64,000 bases of DNA from positions 144,671 through 208,670 of the forward strand of contig JAWKWL010000007.1 of NCBI GenBank assembly GCA_041397525.1, written 5' to 3'. A program made the translations under genes and the position numbers. The notes under the pieces are model-generated. The model was not told the DNA's origin. It saw only the letters and a program-made list of their open reading frames with translations, and did not search any database. Source of the DNA: BOKV01 sp041397525. Lineage in GTDB: Bacteria; Pseudomonadota; Alphaproteobacteria; Rhizobiales; Rhizobiaceae. Shown here piece after piece: positions 7,364 through 16,894 of this stretch (position 1 is the stretch's first letter; each line of letters opens with the position of its first letter).

Positions 7364-9178
7364 TCATTTCCCGCCACCGATGACCGAGGAGGCAACCTGC
7401 CGTTTGGCTTTCAGAGTCGCTGCGGTGAGGCCCGGAGCCAGGTCCATCAGTGCATCGAATTGCGTCAGGAACACCTTCCCGGTCAGTTCATGCAGGAGAT
7501 GCGATTTCTGCAGCCTGTCCATTACCGGCCCCTTCACCTCACTCAAATGCAGGCAAACGCCTGAATCCTTCAGCCTCGAATTGATCGCCTCAAGACTTTC
7601 CAGTGCCGAGGAATCGATTGCATTGACCGCCGGACACATCAGCACGACATGCCTGATGTCCTTGTTGGCTGCGATTGCCCCATAGACCGCATCTTCCAGA
7701 AAACGCGCATTGGCAAAATACAGGCTCTCGTCAACACGGATCGACAGAATGTCGATGGTGGTCGCCACCTTGTGCCGTTTGATGTTCCGGAAATGCTCGG
7801 TACCCGGCACCTGGCCGACAATGGCAAAATGCGGCTTTGACGAGCGATACAGATGCAGGAATATCGACAGTCCGACACCGGCAAGAATGCCGCGCTCGAC
7901 GCCAAACAGCAGCGTGATGATTATGGTTGCAAGCATGGCGGCCCCATCCCCGCGCGAATAGCTCCAGGTTCGCGAAATCGCACCCAGATCAACCAGCGAC
8001 AGCACTGCGACGATGATGGTTGCCGAAAGCGTTGCCTTGGGCAGAAAGAACAGCAATGGGGTCAGTATCAGTGTCGCTACGCCAATGCCGATGGCAGTGA
8101 ACATGCCCGCTGCCGGTGTTTCGGCTCCAGCATCGAAATTCACCACCGAACGGGCAAAGCCGCCGGTTACAGGATAGCCACCGCTGATCGCCGAGGCGAC
8201 ATTGGAGGCACCAAGCCCGATCAGTTCCTGGTCCGGGGTGATCCTCTGGCGGCGCTTGGCCGCAAGGGTTTGCGCCACTGACACGGATTCGACAAATCCC
8301 ACGATGGAGATCAGCAGCGCCGAAACAGCAATTTTACTCCACAAGGTCAGATCGAATGTCGGGATTGTCAGCGCAGGCAGCCCGCTTGGAACAGCGCCGA
8401 CGATCTTGACCCCTGCCCTGTCCAGCCCGAACAGCCAGGTCACCAATATGGTCAGGAAAACGGAAACCACCGGTGCCGCTTTCGAGATGATGTCTGCCAT
8501 GCGCGGTTTGTACCCCCGTGCAACCAGCAACGGTTTCAGTTTCTTGCGCGACCAGAACAGGAATGCAGTTACCGCGACGCCGATCACAACCGTTGGAAGA
8601 TTGATCGAGGCGAGATTTTCCCACATCGAGGAAATGAGTTCGGGCAAGGTATGCCCTTCGCCCTTGATCCCGAGAATGCCCTTGACCTGGCTCGTGGCAA
8701 TGATGATGCCCGACGCGGTGATGAAGCCGGAAATGACAGGATGGCTCAGAAAATTTGCCATGAAACCAAGCCGCAGCAGTCCCATGCCGAGCAGCATCAG
8801 TCCCGAAAGAAAAGCCAGCGCAATTGCTGCGACATAATACTCGGCACTTCCCGGACTGGCGAGCCCCCCGACCGTGGCTGCCGTCATCAGCGAGACAACC
8901 GCGACCGGTCCAACCGCCAGCGTGCGGCTGGTACCGAACAGCCCATAGGCAACCAGCGGCAGGATCGAGGCATAGAGCCCCACCTGCGGCGGCAGGCCTG
9001 CCAGAAGCGCATAGGCCAGCGACTGCGGGATCAGCATGATCGTCACGATTACTGCCGCAACAAGATCGTTTGTCGCCGTATCCTTGTTGTAGGTTGATCC
9101 CCAATCAAGGATCGGCAGGAAGCGTGCAACCGGGCTTGCGACCAGCCGTGAGCGGGCGGCACTGAGAAAGGAATTCAT
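7364..9178 (-). CDS. SulP-family anion permease with STAS domain
   Basis: A 604-residue protein with about eleven to twelve hydrophobic helices (residues 35-440), including the SulP signature IMLIPQSLAYALLAGLPPQVGLYAS near the N-terminus. A cytoplasmic STAS domain follows (about 480-590, with CPAVNAIDSSALESLEAI). SulP proteins exchange sulfate and related anions. Beside a sox cluster, removal of the product sulfate or uptake of oxyanions is plausible, but direction and substrate are inference. No strong ribosome site precedes the ATG. Confidence 0.88.
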   Translation of the reverse strand: MNSFLSAARSRLVASPVARFLPILDWGSTYNKDTATNDLVAAVIVTIMLIPQSLAYALLAGLPPQVGLYASILPLVAYGLFGTSRTLAVGPVAVVSLMTAATVGGLASPGSAEYYVAAIALAFLSGLMLLGMGLLRLGFMANFLSHPVISGFITASGIIIATSQVKGILGIKGEGHTLPELISSMWENLASINLPTVVIGVAVTAFLFWSRKKLKPLLVARGYKPRMADIISKAAPVVSVFLTILVTWLFGLDRAGVKIVGAVPSGLPALTIPTFDLTLWSKIAVSALLISIVGFVESVSVAQTLAAKRRQRITPDQELIGLGASNVASAISGGYPVTGGFARSVVNFDAGAETPAAGMFTAIGIGVATLILTPLLFFLPKATLSATIIVAVLSLVDLGAISRTWSYSRGDGAAMLATIIITLLFGVERGILAGVGLSIFLHLYRSSKPHFAIVGQVPGTEHFRNIKRHKVATTIDILSIRVDESLYFANARFLEDAVYGAIAANKDIRHVVLMCPAVNAIDSSALESLEAINSRLKDSGVCLHLSEVKGPVMDRLQKSHLLHELTGKVFLTQFDALMDLAPGLTAATLKAKRQVASSVIGGGK

Positions 9179-9250
9179 GGTCTATCCGAAATTGGTATCA
9201 GGTTGCCTGGATAGCCGGGAATATAACCACGAAAGTTAAATTAGCAACCT

Positions 9251-10012
9251 CTAATATTTACCCTTGAAATCCTTTGCCAGCAGGTACAGCTCCACCGACT
9301 GCTCGCGCGAGGCTGGGGGTTTGACATGCGAGACGCTCTTGAAATTCCGTTTGAGCAGAGCCAGCAACTCGCCTTCCGTGCCACCCTGGAAGGTTTTCGC
9401 CAGGAAATGTCCGCCGGGCTTGAGTACCTTGATGGCAAAAGCCAGCGCCACTTCAACAAGATGCATGGTGCGCAGATGGTCGGTCTGGCGATGGCCGATG
9501 GTCGGTGCAGCCATGTCCGACATGACGACATCGGGTGCTTCGCCGCCAAGCGCTGACATAAGCGCTTCCGGGGCGTCGTCATCGAGAAAGTCCATCTTCA
9601 ATATGGTAGCGCCGGGAACCGGGTCCATGTCGAGATAATCAATGCCCACGACGCGAATGTCATCGCTTTGTGATCCCGTGCGTTCAACCGCGACCTGGCA
9701 CCAGCCACCTGGAGCAGCACCAAGGTCAATCACCCTGTCACCCTTGTTGAGGATATGGTGCCTGTCGTCGATTTCCTTCAGCTTGTAGGCTGCCCGTGAA
9801 GCGTAACCTTCCGCTTTGGCGCGCCGTACATAAGGGTCATTCAGCTGCCGCTCCAGCCATAGCGTCGAGGAAAGCTTGCGCCCCCGCGCAGTCTTGACCC
9901 TTGTGCGCATGCCACGTTCGCCAAGGCCGCGCCCGCTGGTGGACTTGCCACCCGCAGTCTTTCCGCCTGTGGACTTTCCGCCTGATCCGCCCTTCTTTCC
10001 CGCGCCGCTCAT
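9251..10012 (-). CDS. rlmE: RlmE, 23S rRNA (uridine-2'-O)-methyltransferase
   Basis: RlmE (FtsJ/RrmJ) methylates U2552 of 23S rRNA late in large-subunit assembly. The SAM motif DLGAAPGGWCQVA and the K-D-K-E catalytic tetrad are visible: K in RRAKAEGYASR, D in MSDMAAP, K in FLAKTFQGG, and E in REQSVELYL. The start at 10012 has GAGGACGG upstream and gives 253 residues with a glycine/lysine-rich N-terminal leader (GGKSTGGKTAGGK). It starts ten bases after the stop of the Ppx/GppA gene, so the two are probably one transcript. Confidence 0.92.
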   Translation of the reverse strand: MSGAGKKGGSGGKSTGGKTAGGKSTSGRGLGERGMRTRVKTARGRKLSSTLWLERQLNDPYVRRAKAEGYASRAAYKLKEIDDRHHILNKGDRVIDLGAAPGGWCQVAVERTGSQSDDIRVVGIDYLDMDPVPGATILKMDFLDDDAPEALMSALGGEAPDVVMSDMAAPTIGHRQTDHLRTMHLVEVALAFAIKVLKPGGHFLAKTFQGGTEGELLALLKRNFKSVSHVKPPASREQSVELYLLAKDFKGKY

Positions 10013-10022
10013 TCGTCCGTCC

Positions 10023-11708
10023 TCATTGGCCAATCCCCTTGTCGTCACCAGCCCAGGCGTCGGCAGCATGCATCAGTTCAGACAGAATACCCTCGCGCAA
10101 GCCGCGATCCGCGACCCGCAAGCGCGGGCTGGGCCAGACCTGGCGGATTGCCTGCAGGATAGCACAACCCGCCAGCACCAAATCGGCACGCTCGCGTCCG
10201 ATGCACGGGTTGAGCGCTCGTTGGTCATAATCCATCGCCACCAGATCATTGATCACCTTGTCAATCTGTCCGGACGACAGCCATATTCCGTCAACCTTGC
10301 GCCGGTCATAGCGTGGCAGTTCGAGATGCACTCCCGCGATGGTAGTCACCGTGCCCGAAGTACCGAGCAGATGCGCGCGCGCCGGATGCCAGATATCGGC
10401 AAGCTTGTGTCGCCCCTCGAAAGCTTCCAGATGCCCGGTCACCTCGTCGACCATCGCGGCGAAGGAGGAGGGCGTCACATCGCGACCGCCATGATGCTCC
10501 GACAAGGTAACAACACCCAGAGGCATTGAGGTCCAACCGGCAATCTGTCCGGATATCAGACCCCCGTTTTCAGTCCCTGCGCCCTTGCGCCGGTCAACCA
10601 GGATCAGCTCGGACGAGCCGCCGCCAATGTCAAACAACACCGCCCCGTCGGCATTGCGGTCAACCAGGCTGCCACAACCTTCTGCCGCAAGCCGGGCCTC
10701 TGTCTCGCGATCAACGATCTCCAGTTCCAGCCCGGTGACGCGCCGTACCCTTTCGAGAAACTCCATGCCATTGTTGGCCCGGCGGCAGGCTTCCGTCGCG
10801 ATCAGCCGCTGGCCGACAACCGGATAGGAGCGCAGTTTCGCCGCACAGATGGCAAGAGCCTCGACTGCCCTGTCCATCGCCTGCTGCGACAATATTCCTG
10901 TGGCAGCCAGCCCCTCGCCCAGACGCACAATACGCGAAAACGCGTCCACAACGCGGAAACGGCCATGCGCCTGCGGAACAGCCATCAGCAGGCGGCAATT
11001 ATTGGTGCCCAGATCAAGCGCCGCAAACACCGCAAGATTGCCGTTTCGCGCTTCATGGCGGGGATCACTACCGTGTTCATGCCGCTTGTCCGTGCCCGAT
11101 TGCTGGCCCGGATATTGCCGGCGCCGCGGAGGCTGGCCACGCCGCGCGTTGCGGCCTGGGCTGGCATGGGCAGCATCAAAACTCGGCGCACGACTGGGTT
11201 GTACAGGTGGACGCAGGTTTCTCAGTGTCTCGCCTGAAGCAGGAGCGGCTGTCTTGCCCTTGTGCTTGCGTCGCCGCCACCGCTTTGAACCCTGGCGCTG
11301 CCCGCCAGCATTGTCTTGCGACACCGGACCTGCATGGCCGTTGTTGTTTGCCGCGCCGCTTGCCGCGACGACGGAAACCATGTCGGCTGAATGGGCAAGT
11401 GCCACCTCGCCCGGACGGGCGGGTCCACGCTTGCGCTTGCGCCGGTTGCCCTGGCGCTTGTTGTCACCTGCCGCATGCTGCGAATGGGACGCTGGCGAAG
11501 GGCTATCACCCCCGGTCACCGCCGAATTCCACGCGGGAACCGGCTTGCGTTTTCGCTGGCGCTTCTTGCGCCTCTTGCGGGCAGGGCCTTCGTCAGACGG
11601 ATTACCGCCGTCGGGAGCCTGGCTCACGCTGTATTCCTTCTGTCCCGGCCTTGGCGCCTCTCCCGGTTTCGGGCAGCAGCCAGCAGGACGCTGTTCGTGG
11701 TTGAACAC
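10023..11708 (-). CDS. Ppx/GppA-family phosphatase with long basic N-terminal tail
   Basis: The C-terminal part (from about residue 228, FAALDLGTNNCRLLM) is a Ppx/GppA fold: phosphate-1 motif DLGTNNCRLL, phosphate-2 motif LFDIGGGSSELILV and GTSGTVTTIAG. The family hydrolyses polyphosphate or pppGpp. The first roughly 225 residues are low-complexity and very rich in Arg, Lys, Gly, Pro and Ser (RKRRKKRQRKRK, NRRKRKRG, KRWRRRKHKGK) and are not part of the usual 300-500-residue enzyme. The real start could be further downstream; no strong ribosome site decides it. It is followed by rlmE. Confidence 0.85.
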   Translation of the reverse strand: MFNHEQRPAGCCPKPGEAPRPGQKEYSVSQAPDGGNPSDEGPARKRRKKRQRKRKPVPAWNSAVTGGDSPSPASHSQHAAGDNKRQGNRRKRKRGPARPGEVALAHSADMVSVVAASGAANNNGHAGPVSQDNAGGQRQGSKRWRRRKHKGKTAAPASGETLRNLRPPVQPSRAPSFDAAHASPGRNARRGQPPRRRQYPGQQSGTDKRHEHGSDPRHEARNGNLAVFAALDLGTNNCRLLMAVPQAHGRFRVVDAFSRIVRLGEGLAATGILSQQAMDRAVEALAICAAKLRSYPVVGQRLIATEACRRANNGMEFLERVRRVTGLELEIVDRETEARLAAEGCGSLVDRNADGAVLFDIGGGSSELILVDRRKGAGTENGGLISGQIAGWTSMPLGVVTLSEHHGGRDVTPSSFAAMVDEVTGHLEAFEGRHKLADIWHPARAHLLGTSGTVTTIAGVHLELPRYDRRKVDGIWLSSGQIDKVINDLVAMDYDQRALNPCIGRERADLVLAGCAILQAIRQVWPSPRLRVADRGLREGILSELMHAADAWAGDDKGIGQ

Positions 11709-11832
11709 AGGCTATCACCGCAATGCGCCGAACCCAAGCCAAAAACTGCCCAAATAACTGTCATCACGATGTTGCAATATGGCCGATGCCAAACTATACA
11801 GGCGCTCCGGATGCCATGCTGCGTCCCGCCGC

Positions 11833-11851
11833 GCGGTCTGTGACAGACCGC
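11833..11851. repeat. 19-bp palindrome between the ppx gene and tRNA-Gln
   Basis: GCGGTCTGT-G-ACAGACCGC is a perfect nine-base inverted repeat around one base. It lies in the gap between the divergent Ppx/GppA gene and tRNA-Gln, 125 bases upstream of the former and 41 bases upstream of the latter, so a regulatory site is possible. Confidence 0.6.
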
Positions 11852-11891
11852 CGGAGCGCGAACGACAAGAACGTCTCGCAACGGACCCTGT

Positions 11892-11965
11892 TGGGGAATA
11901 GGTTAACGGTAGACCAGCGGACTCTGACTCCGTTAGTCCTGGTTCGAATCCAGGTTCCCCAGCCA
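11892..11965 (+). tRNA. tRNA-Gln (anticodon CUG)
   Basis: A cloverleaf can be folded: acceptor TGGGGAA (11892-11898) with TTCCCCA (11955-11961), an anticodon stem GCGGA/TCCGT around loop CTCTGAC giving anticodon CTG, and the T-arm CCTGG-TTCGAAT-CCAGG. The CCA end is encoded. It sits at the border between core genes and the accessory island. Confidence 0.95.
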
Positions 11966-12175
11966 ACCACCTCGCTTTTTCAACGGCACATACGCCACGC
12001 CACAAATTCCTGCGACATTTCCGTGGCTTGGCGCTGTGTGAGACCGTTGATGCCGGAGCATTTTGGCGCTTTCAGCGGTTTTCGCCCGGATCGGCGGGGT
12101 TTTGTCTCAACGAGCAAGTTGGGCACATACGGTTCGGTTTTGTGGGTCGGATCAGGCAGCCGGTCAGCCAAACAT

Positions 12176-14077
12176 TCACCGGGCAAACGCCTTGCGCTGC
12201 TCACCCCAGTCGCGGTGCCGGGTGGCGATGGTCGCGAGGTCACCCACCGTCAGGCCATCGGGCTGAGTACCGGTTTCAATGGCACGGACAAGGTCGGGTG
12301 CCAGAAAGGCCAGCGGCAATTGCTGGCTGACAAAGGCACGATTCGTTTGTTCACGGCTGGCCAGATCGCTGATCGAGGCGGCATCGCCTGACATCAATTG
12401 CCGGAACCAGTGTTGCGCCCTGGTGATTGACCGGATCAGGTTTTCATCGGGGAGACGTGGCGCGCCGCCGGTATCTGCCGCGATGACCAGCCGCCGATGC
12501 GTTCCGTGATTGCGAAAGGCAATCGCGATCAGCAGCTTGATCTCACCGGTTTCAACCTCGCTGGCTCTTGCTGTCGGGTTCGTTGACCGAAGATCAGCTT
12601 CGTTTAATTCGGTCACTGTTGGCAGGCCCTGATAGTCTGGAGCCTCACTGGCAGTTGGCTCCAGCCCCAACTCACCCAGCAAATTGTTCCGGTTGAGCCG
12701 GACTTCGATCTGCTCCGGTTTCAGGATGATCGCTGTGACCATGCGCTGGATGATATCCCGCCTGGCGCTGCGCTTTTCTGTGAGGGTTGATGCCAGCACC
12801 TTGCCACGCGCAATTGCTTGTTCGATTGCTATCGGATCAAGCGCCGGATCAGCAAGCATGTCGATCAGTCTCGACGGATTGCCAAGGTGATGGGCAAGGC
12901 ATGCAGTGACTGCCTCTTCCAGCCGTGTCGCCGCAATCCGTTCTGCCGGAGTATCTGGCGATGTCGGCCCACCGCATTTGTCGTCGCTTGCTGCCCGGAC
13001 ATAATAGCGGTAGCGCCGGATGCCGCCTGACGAAGGGTTTCCTGCAGTTCCTGTTCCAGCCTGTTCGTTCCGGCCGCTCAGCATCCTGGTCGTATGGGTT
13101 CCCGCATATTTCCTGCCTTGGTCATCGGTGACGAGACCGGCCAGCAGATATCTGCCATCTTCATGATCCAGCTGATCCGTGTGGTAGGGCCGGTTGATAC
13201 GCTTGCGCCGGTTTGCCCTTAGCTGCTCCTGCACCCGGTTCCATAGGTCATCGTCAATGATCGCCTCATGCCTGCCGGGATGGGTTTTGCCCCTGTGCCG
13301 TGTCTGGCCGATATAGACCGGATTCTGCAGGATCCAGTAGAGATGTCCCGTTGAGAATGCTGAGCCACCCGACCTTGCCCGTTGCTTCGTTGTGGCTCCT
13401 TCGCTGCCAAGTTGCTTTCTGAGTGCCGTCACCGATCCCAGCTTCAAATAGCCTTCGAAGATGCCTTGAACGCGCTTCGCTTCGGCCTTGTTGGGAACAA
13501 GGTGATGATCTTCGAGGTCATAGCCCAGCGGAACATTGCCGCCCATGAACATGCCGCGTGCGCGTGCGGCTGCAATCTTGTCGCGGATGCGTTCACCCGT
13601 CACCTCCCGCTCGAACTGCGCAAACGACAACAGCACATTGAGCGTCAATCGGCCCATGGATGTCGTCGTGTTGAAGGACTGCGTGACCGAGACAAACGAG
13701 GCGCTGGATTGATCCAGCACTTCAACCAGGCGAGCGAAGTCGAACAGCGAGCGTGTCAGCCGGTCGATCTTGTAGACAACCACGCAATCGATCTGTCCGG
13801 ATTTGAGATCATCTATCAGTCTCTTCAAAGCCGGGCGCTCCATCGATCCACCCGAGAAGCCGCCATCGTCATAGTCTGTGGCAATGACCCGCCAGCCTTC
13901 ATGTCTCTGGCTGGCAATATAGGCTTCGCATGCCTCGCGCTGCGCATGCAGCGAATTGAACTCCTGTTCGAGCCCTTCCTCGGAGGATTTGCGGGTATAG
14001 ATCGCGCAGCGAACCAGCCTGCCCTCTTCGTTGTTGATCTTGCTGTTGATCTTGCTGTTGCGCTTGTTGTCACGCAT
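12176..14077 (-). CDS. Large serine recombinase (resolvase/recombinase/zinc-ribbon family)
   Basis: A 633-residue protein from the ATG at 14077, which has GGAGGTGG upstream and overlaps the preceding gene's stop. The N-terminal resolvase domain shows the nucleophile region YTRKSS (S31) followed by QREAC, YKIDRLTRS and FAQFEREVTGERIRDK. A recombinase domain and a zinc-ribbon-like segment follow. The tail beyond about residue 450 is longer than in phage integrases. It is the last gene of a DUF3489-DUF2924-recombinase trio that recurs in alphaproteobacteria (family knowledge). The N-terminus contains a small SKIN-SKIN repeat. Whether it moves DNA or has a domesticated role is unknown. Confidence 0.88.
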   Translation of the reverse strand: MRDNKRNSKINSKINNEEGRLVRCAIYTRKSSEEGLEQEFNSLHAQREACEAYIASQRHEGWRVIATDYDDGGFSGGSMERPALKRLIDDLKSGQIDCVVVYKIDRLTRSLFDFARLVEVLDQSSASFVSVTQSFNTTTSMGRLTLNVLLSFAQFEREVTGERIRDKIAAARARGMFMGGNVPLGYDLEDHHLVPNKAEAKRVQGIFEGYLKLGSVTALRKQLGSEGATTKQRARSGGSAFSTGHLYWILQNPVYIGQTRHRGKTHPGRHEAIIDDDLWNRVQEQLRANRRKRINRPYHTDQLDHEDGRYLLAGLVTDDQGRKYAGTHTTRMLSGRNEQAGTGTAGNPSSGGIRRYRYYVRAASDDKCGGPTSPDTPAERIAATRLEEAVTACLAHHLGNPSRLIDMLADPALDPIAIEQAIARGKVLASTLTEKRSARRDIIQRMVTAIILKPEQIEVRLNRNNLLGELGLEPTASEAPDYQGLPTVTELNEADLRSTNPTARASEVETGEIKLLIAIAFRNHGTHRRLVIAADTGGAPRLPDENLIRSITRAQHWFRQLMSGDAASISDLASREQTNRAFVSQQLPLAFLAPDLVRAIETGTQPDGLTVGDLATIATRHRDWGEQRKAFAR

Positions 14078-14873
14078 CGCTGCCACCTCCCGGATGCCTG
14101 ACGGACTGGAATGCCTCGCCATCACCCGTTGACTGACTGCCCGATCGTCTGGCTGCTGTTCCAAAGAAGCGGGGTCCGGACCAATGCACCCCGGTGATGG
14201 TGCGGGCAATGGCACTGAGTGACTTCCAGCCCCTGCCCTGCCACAGATAGCTGCCATCCGATTGCACGATCACTTCATGAATGGCACCATGCCATTCCCG
14301 CACCAGCCGTGAGCCGGGTGGCAAGGATTGCGCTTGGCGGATCGGGGACACAGACAGGAACTTGGCAACGCCCCTGTTCCCGCTGTGTTCGGACATTTTT
14401 TCACCATCCTTGCCGCTGTGCTTTGCAACGGCTGCGGCGGATGCGCTTCGGCTGTCCTTGTTGCCATGTCGGTCATTGCCGGACCGATCACGCCGGTCGG
14501 CACCTCGGGTACTTCCCGAACGCACCGTGGCTCCTGCCATCGCCCTTGCAGCAGCAATCCCCTTGCGGCCCTGCTGGTGCAGTTGCAGTCCATGCGCCAC
14601 TGCCCGCAACAGCAGTTCGCGGCTCATCCGGGCATCGGGCGCAACACCATAAAGCCGTTCCACCCATTCAAGCAGATGGTCAGTTTGAAGCGCATCAAGA
14701 TCACCCGGCACGGGCATTGGTTGCCCGTGCCTTGCTGGTTTGGGATGAAGGGCGGGAGGCATCGCTTTGGTCTTGCCGGTGCCAGACTCGGCATAGAAAG
14801 CGCTGCTCCCACCGGCCGAACTATCCGGGGCGCCGGGTCCAGCCCCGCGCCCCTCCCCGTCCAGCCCGTTCAT
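14070..14873 (-). CDS. DUF2924-domain protein
   Basis: A 267-residue protein. The first half is partly low-complexity (GADRRDRSGNDRHGNKDSRSAS) and includes a helical segment (LQTDHLLEWVERLYGVAPDARMSRELLLRAVAHGLQ). The C-terminal half has the DUF2924 signature (LPPGSRLVREWHGAIHEVIV, then a GWKSLSAIARTITG and SGPRFFG segment), a small DNA-binding-like domain found next to recombinases. The start at 14873 overlaps the previous stop (ATGA); the end overlaps the recombinase start by eight bases, indicating tight translational coupling. Function unknown. Confidence 0.8.
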   Translation of the reverse strand: MNGLDGEGRGAGPGAPDSSAGGSSAFYAESGTGKTKAMPPALHPKPARHGQPMPVPGDLDALQTDHLLEWVERLYGVAPDARMSRELLLRAVAHGLQLHQQGRKGIAAARAMAGATVRSGSTRGADRRDRSGNDRHGNKDSRSASAAAVAKHSGKDGEKMSEHSGNRGVAKFLSVSPIRQAQSLPPGSRLVREWHGAIHEVIVQSDGSYLWQGRGWKSLSAIARTITGVHWSGPRFFGTAARRSGSQSTGDGEAFQSVRHPGGGSDA

Positions 14874-15793
14874 TGCTGGTCCTGCCGGATCACATAACGC
14901 CGCTCGCCCTTTGGCGTGGTCATCGACCCGAATACAGTCCCGAAATTCTTTCTGACCGTTCCTGACAGGAAGCCACGCACCGAATGTGCCTGCCATCCGG
15001 TCGCTTCCATCATCTCTGCAATCGAGGCCCCATTCTTGCGCGAAAGCAGACTGATCACCGTCCCGCCCTTTGTCACCTTGGCTGATGCCTCCCTGCCTCT
15101 GCCTTTCGACGGATCAGCGGCTTTGTTGGTTGAAGCGCCCTTTGATCGGGCAGTCGGATGGTCAGTGTGTAGGGTAGTTGGCTTTGCAGGCCGTTTGCCA
15201 GACGGGACACCAATCGGGCCGGCAGCCTTTTGCGGAATTGCCTGGCCCTTTGCGTCCACTAATCCTGCATGCCCCAGCTTCGATCCTTTTCGAGATTTGG
15301 TTCCCGCCTTGCCTCCATCGTTCCCGGCTTGACCTGACCTGCGCGACCTGGATTTCGTACTTTCTGGTACCGAAGTTTCGACAGCGTCGTCGGGCCGATC
15401 CTTTGCATTCCGGTTCACTGCGCTATCAGTTGCACTCCCGGCAGGCTTCGCACCGTTCTTGGCTTTGGCCGACTTTGCTGCTTCGGCTGCCTTCGCAGGC
15501 CTCCGTTGTTCCTTCGCTTCTGCAGACACCTTGCCAGATTTTGTTGCCCTCGCAGTCTTGCCGACTACTTGCCCCGGCACATCTGCCCCAGTGGTTTCGG
15601 CTTTCTTCGCTGAACCGGAAGACCTGACCAAGTCTTCTGTGGCTACGGTCTCTGCCATGCCGCCGCCATCCCCTGCCGCATTCCCCGCGCCATCCATCAT
15701 GGGCAGTGGCGAATTCTGGGCAGCATCAGGCCCTCCCCGTCCCGCCATCTCCCTCGTCATTACATCGCTGATGATTTCGAACAGTCTTGTCAT
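14870..15793 (-). CDS. DUF3489-domain protein with histone H1-like tail
   Basis: A 307-residue protein starting at 15793 (AAGGAG upstream). Residues of roughly 1-230 are Ala/Lys/Ser/Pro-rich and disordered-looking (AKAAEAAKSAKAKNGAKPAG), like H1-type tails. The last 70 residues form a compact DUF3489 domain resembling a winged helix (GGTVISLLSRKNGASIAEMM, then TGWQAHSVRGFLSG and RRYVI). First gene of the trio with DUF2924 and the recombinase. DNA binding is inferred from charge and fold-type only. Confidence 0.8.
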   Translation of the reverse strand: MTRLFEIISDVMTREMAGRGGPDAAQNSPLPMMDGAGNAAGDGGGMAETVATEDLVRSSGSAKKAETTGADVPGQVVGKTARATKSGKVSAEAKEQRRPAKAAEAAKSAKAKNGAKPAGSATDSAVNRNAKDRPDDAVETSVPESTKSRSRRSGQAGNDGGKAGTKSRKGSKLGHAGLVDAKGQAIPQKAAGPIGVPSGKRPAKPTTLHTDHPTARSKGASTNKAADPSKGRGREASAKVTKGGTVISLLSRKNGASIAEMMEATGWQAHSVRGFLSGTVRKNFGTVFGSMTTPKGERRYVIRQDQQ

Positions 15794-16393
15794 GGTTGGC
15801 TCCTTGCCTCTCAGCAGAACCAGCCAATCCGGCCCTGCTACCATGACAAGCCCGATCCTTTCATGTTCAAGGGATCAGGCCGACCTTTAACCGCGCAATT
15901 CGTGCGCCACCTGTTGTGTCAGGTCCAGACAAGCAATGCTTGCGTGCACAATGAAGTCCAGTAAATAGTCGCTTGGGCCGATATGTAAATGAAAACAAGG
16001 CAGCTGACACTTGAAGACTAATTTGACAGGTTTGCTCGCCCGTTTCGAACGTTCGCCAAGTAATAGTAATGTCCCGAAGGCTGCCATTTGCTACAATTGA
16101 ATTGAATGTCGAGAAAGGGTGCGGACCAGGACTTCAGCCGTGCGCCATCATATTCAATGTTAGGGCTGCGACCCTCGACAACACGTTGTCCCGATCCGGC
16201 TGCATCCGCGCACTGGCCGCTGCGCTAGAAGGCCGGGAAGCGGTTTCTCTGGATCGATAATCAATGAAGCTGATGAATGCGCCAATTTGGTGAATTTCTC
16301 ACAAGACTATGCAAACAGTGAGTGAATCCGCGCAGTTGAAATTACTTGGATTGGAGTCGCGGTTGCGTCTGCCGCGACCAGGTTCGGAAGTTC
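15794..16393. other. Non-coding gap upstream of the DUF3489 gene
   Basis: About 600 bases with only short, unconvincing open frames on either strand. It should hold the promoter of the leftward trio. I see no recognisable gene, RNA or repeat. Confidence 0.5.
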
Positions 16394-16894
16394 TCAGGCC
16401 ATGGCCCTTTCTAATCTCTCTTTCCGACGCTCCCAATTGGGCATCACCTTGTCGAGGAGCTTGAAGAAGGCTGCCCCGTGATGGGGCTCAGCCACGTGGC
16501 AGAGTTCGTGAGTGATCACGTAGTCGATGGCGTCGACCGGCGCCTGCACCAAGCGGCGGTTCAACAGCAGACGTCCGGCCGGTGACATGGACCCCCATCG
16601 CTGCCGGGTCTGGCGTACGATGAGACCCTTCGGCCGGAATGCCTCGGGATCCGGGAAGAGACCGAGACAGAGCTCAATCCGCTCCGGAAACTTGATGTGG
16701 GCCCGGTCCCGGTACCATGCCTCGACCAGATCGCGCGTCACCTCCGGCCTTGTCGGCCGGTGCGTTTGCACGACGATGAAGCCGCGGATCAGCTTCACGC
16801 TTTCCTGCACATGCGGGACGACCTTCAGCCGGTATTGGCGCCCGAGATAGAGATGGGTCTCCCCTGCGACGAACCTGCGCTCCGGCGTGCGCGG
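16394..16894 (-). pseudogene. YgjP/SprT-like (DUF45, M48-type) metallopeptidase, 5' end lost at an IS
   Basis: The frame reads up to the IS boundary: RRFVAGETHLYLGRQYRLKV, then RQRWGSMSPAGRLLLNRRLV and the zinc motif THELCHVAEPHHGAAF, ending in NWERRKERLERAMA. This is the C-terminal two thirds of a YgjP-like domain, often found beside type I restriction genes. The N-terminal part is missing because IS copy 1 begins at 16895. An internal GTG at 16810 could start a shorter product, but that would lack the conserved N-terminal strands. Confidence 0.8.

Noticed and set aside
12028..12391. Plus-strand frames after the tRNA
   Set aside because: They run antisense into the recombinase gene and have no coding character of their own.
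15887..16260. Short frames of 66 and 63 codons upstream of the DUF3489 gene
   Set aside because: No ribosome site, no recognisable sequence, and they lie in a probable promoter gap.
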